Shown piece after piece: positions 62,419 through 64,000 of a stretch of DNA of 64,000 nucleotides. The notes below the pieces were generated by a model. It saw nothing but the letters and a program-made list of their open reading frames with translations. It was not told the origin of the DNA and did no database searches. The DNA comes from Blastocatellia bacterium (GTDB lineage: Bacteria; Acidobacteriota; Blastocatellia; Chloracidobacteriales; Chloracidobacteriaceae). The DNA lies in contig JAIBAN010000022.1 of the NCBI GenBank assembly GCA_019695185.1, positions 26,956 to 90,955 of the forward strand. The letters are read 5' to 3'. The stretch's first letter is position 1, and the number at the start of each line of letters is the position of its first letter. Both the position numbers and the translations under genes were made by a program.

Positions 62419-63840
62419 ATGAGCACCGATGTTGTGATGCCGCAGATGGGGGAATCCATTGCGGAAGGAACAATTGTCAAATGGCTGAAAAAAGTCGGCG
62501 ATACCATCGAACGCGACGAGCCGATTTTTGAAATTTCAACTGATAAAGTGGACGCTGAAATTCCAGCGCCAGTGGGCGGGACATTGGTTGAGATTCTGGT
62601 CACGGAAGGGCAAACCGTGCCGATTAACACAGTTGTGGCGCGCATTGGTCAGGCCGGGGAGCAACCTGCTGCGGCCCCGGCGGTTGTTGCCGCTCCGGAA
62701 CCAGTCCCGGCTCCCGAACCGGCTCCGGCTCCGGCTCCGCCAGCTCCGGAACCAGCTCCAGCCCCGGTTGCGGCGGCCCCGGTTGTGGCTCCGGCTCCGG
62801 CTCCGGCTCCGGCGGCTCCGGCCCTGGTGACGCCGATTGCAGGACTTCCCACGGTCGAAGAACTGCGCCAGCATCGTTCATCGCCATTGGTCCGCCGGAT
62901 GGCTCGTGAGCATGGCATCAACCTCACCGAGGTGGAAGGCACCGGCCTCTCCGGGCGGGTAACCAAGAATGACATTCTGGATTATCTGGAACGGCAAAAA
63001 GCGGCTCCGGCTCCGGCTCCAGTCGCTCCAACTCCGGTCGCTCCGGCTCCGGTGGCAGCCCCGGCTCCGGTGGCAGCCCCGGCTCCGGTGATGCCTCCTC
63101 CGCCGGTGACCATGCCGGCAGCTCCGGCGTTTAGCGCCAGTGACCGGATTGAAATCGTTCCCATGACGCCGATGCGCCGCAAGATTGCGGAGCACATGAT
63201 TGCCAGCCGGCGGACCTCGGCCCATGTCCAATCCATTTTCGAAATTGACATGACGCATGTGGTCAACCTCCGGGAACGGAACAAAGCGGCCTTTGAACAG
63301 CGTCACGGCACCAAGCTGACCATCACCCCGTTTATCGTGCGGGCGGCGGTGGATGCCCTCAAAGCATTCCCGATTGTGAATACCTCGGTGGATGGCGACA
63401 ACATCATCTACAAAAAGGATGTCAACATCGGAATTGCGGTGGCGTTGGATTGGGGATTGATTGTCCCGGTGGTCAAACATGCGGACGAAAAGAACCTGCT
63501 TGGACTTTCCCGCTCGATTTCCGACTTGGCCAGCCGGGCCCGAACCAAGCAGTTGAAGCCGGATGAAGTGGCGGGCGGCACCTTTACCATCACCAATCCG
63601 GGGGTGTTTGGCTCGCTGTTCGGCACACCCATCATCAATCAGCCGCAGGTGGCCATCATGGGCGTTGGAGCCATTGAAAAACGACCGGTGGTTACCAAGG
63701 ACGATGCAATTGCCATCCGTTCCATGGCCTATTTCTGCATTTCATTTGACCACCGTTTGATTGACGGGGCTGTGGCGGACCAGTTCATGGCACATGTCAA
63801 GAAGACACTCGAAAACTTCCCGGCCTCTGAACTGGAATAG
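62419..63840 (+). CDS. 2-oxoacid dehydrogenase E2 (dihydrolipoyl acyltransferase)
   Basis: This 473-aa protein has a lipoyl domain with lipoyl Lys43 (TDKV). It is followed by an Ala-Pro linker (about 85-150), a peripheral-subunit-binding domain (SPLVRRMAREHGINL...) and a second Ala-Pro linker. The acyltransferase core carries the catalytic HRxxDG (H445, D449). It forms the core of the multienzyme complex with the E1-beta subunit just upstream. Specificity (pyruvate, 2-oxoglutarate or branched-chain) is not certain. The Ala-Pro linkers are coded by GCTCCGG repeats, which produce false frames on both strands. Confidence 0.93.
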   Translation: MSTDVVMPQMGESIAEGTIVKWLKKVGDTIERDEPIFEISTDKVDAEIPAPVGGTLVEILVTEGQTVPINTVVARIGQAGEQPAAAPAVVAAPEPVPAPEPAPAPAPPAPEPAPAPVAAAPVVAPAPAPAPAAPALVTPIAGLPTVEELRQHRSSPLVRRMAREHGINLTEVEGTGLSGRVTKNDILDYLERQKAAPAPAPVAPTPVAPAPVAAPAPVAAPAPVMPPPPVTMPAAPAFSASDRIEIVPMTPMRRKIAEHMIASRRTSAHVQSIFEIDMTHVVNLRERNKAAFEQRHGTKLTITPFIVRAAVDALKAFPIVNTSVDGDNIIYKKDVNIGIAVALDWGLIVPVVKHADEKNLLGLSRSISDLASRARTKQLKPDEVAGGTFTITNPGVFGSLFGTPIINQPQVAIMGVGAIEKRPVVTKDDAIAIRSMAYFCISFDHRLIDGAVADQFMAHVKKTLENFPASELE

Positions 63841-64000
63841 GGTTTACTGGTTTGGGGTTTAGGGTTTGGGATACAGAAAAAGTCATGAGTCTTGAGTTTT
63901 TGCCTTGGATTGCATGAGATTTCTCATTCAAAATTCAAAATTCAAAACTATTTCAGACGCTGAACCCTGAACCCTGGACCCTGGACCCTGGACCCTGGAC
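63841..64000. repeat. Heptamer arrays at window end
   Basis: GGTTTGG/GGTTTAG units lie at 63849-63870, AAAATTC units at 63927-63949, and CCCTGAA changing to GGACCCT units at 63960-64000. The array is cut by the window edge. Confidence 0.85.

Noticed and set aside
62528..63284. Frames rich in Arg/Ser/Leu or Gly/Ala over the E2 gene
   Set aside because: They arise from GCTCCGG-type codons of the Ala-Pro linkers read out of frame.

Overview
This 64 kb window is a bacterial chromosomal segment of moderate GC with about 37 genes on both strands. I saw no rRNA, tRNA, prophage or CRISPR. A TonB-type energy transducer, an ExbD-like protein and many exported enzymes point to a diderm. Four Ser/Thr kinases occur in 64 kb: two with TPR tails and two fused to two-component-type beta-propeller sensors. 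Together with several secreted propeller and TPR proteins, this suggests an Acidobacteriota member, perhaps Blastocatellia-like. That placement is an inference from gene content and was not tested by a search.

Layout. 0.3-6.7 kb: a secreted metzincin protease and a TPR Ser/Thr kinase. 6.8-10 kb: a minus-strand cluster of a membrane protein, a cytochrome P460-like protein with an in-frame TGA, and a secreted propeller. 10.4-19.2 kb: a second TPR kinase, an unknown 473-aa protein, an EVE-domain protein and a hybrid histidine kinase. 19.4-23.5 kb: small membrane proteins and an HSP90-like/TPR operon. 23.6-32.6 kb: an acetyltransferase, a PHB-depolymerase-type esterase, two tandem purple-acid-phosphatase-like enzymes and several exported proteins. 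32.8-40 kb: a propeller-kinase and a spermidine-synthase-like membrane fusion. 40-47 kb: glutamate dehydrogenase, LarE, TonB, DedA, a DHH phosphoesterase and hemolysin III. 47-57 kb: a second propeller-kinase, an S41 peptidase, an ExbD-like protein, a TPR protein and glutaryl-CoA dehydrogenase. 57-64 kb: a subtilase, a pentapeptide-repeat protein, and the E1-beta and E2 subunits of a 2-oxoacid dehydrogenase.

Two things stand out. First, the cytochrome P460-like gene (8824-9501, minus) is interrupted by a single in-frame TGA. Both sides remain in one frame, and a compact hairpin with a GGU loop lies 21 nt beyond the TGA, a geometry matching bacterial SECIS elements. It is a candidate for a new selenoprotein family. 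Second, most intergenic gaps carry arrays of 7-bp repeats arranged as inverted pairs around a short core. The heptamer sequence differs from locus to locus (GGACTGA, CCCTGAA, GAATTGA, GCAAATC, TGGTGAA and others), but the 7-bp period and the inverted-pair layout are constant. Some arms run into coding sequence. Related hairpin families, including a 26-bp repeat and a long GTGGCGCGATT palindrome, lie in other gaps.
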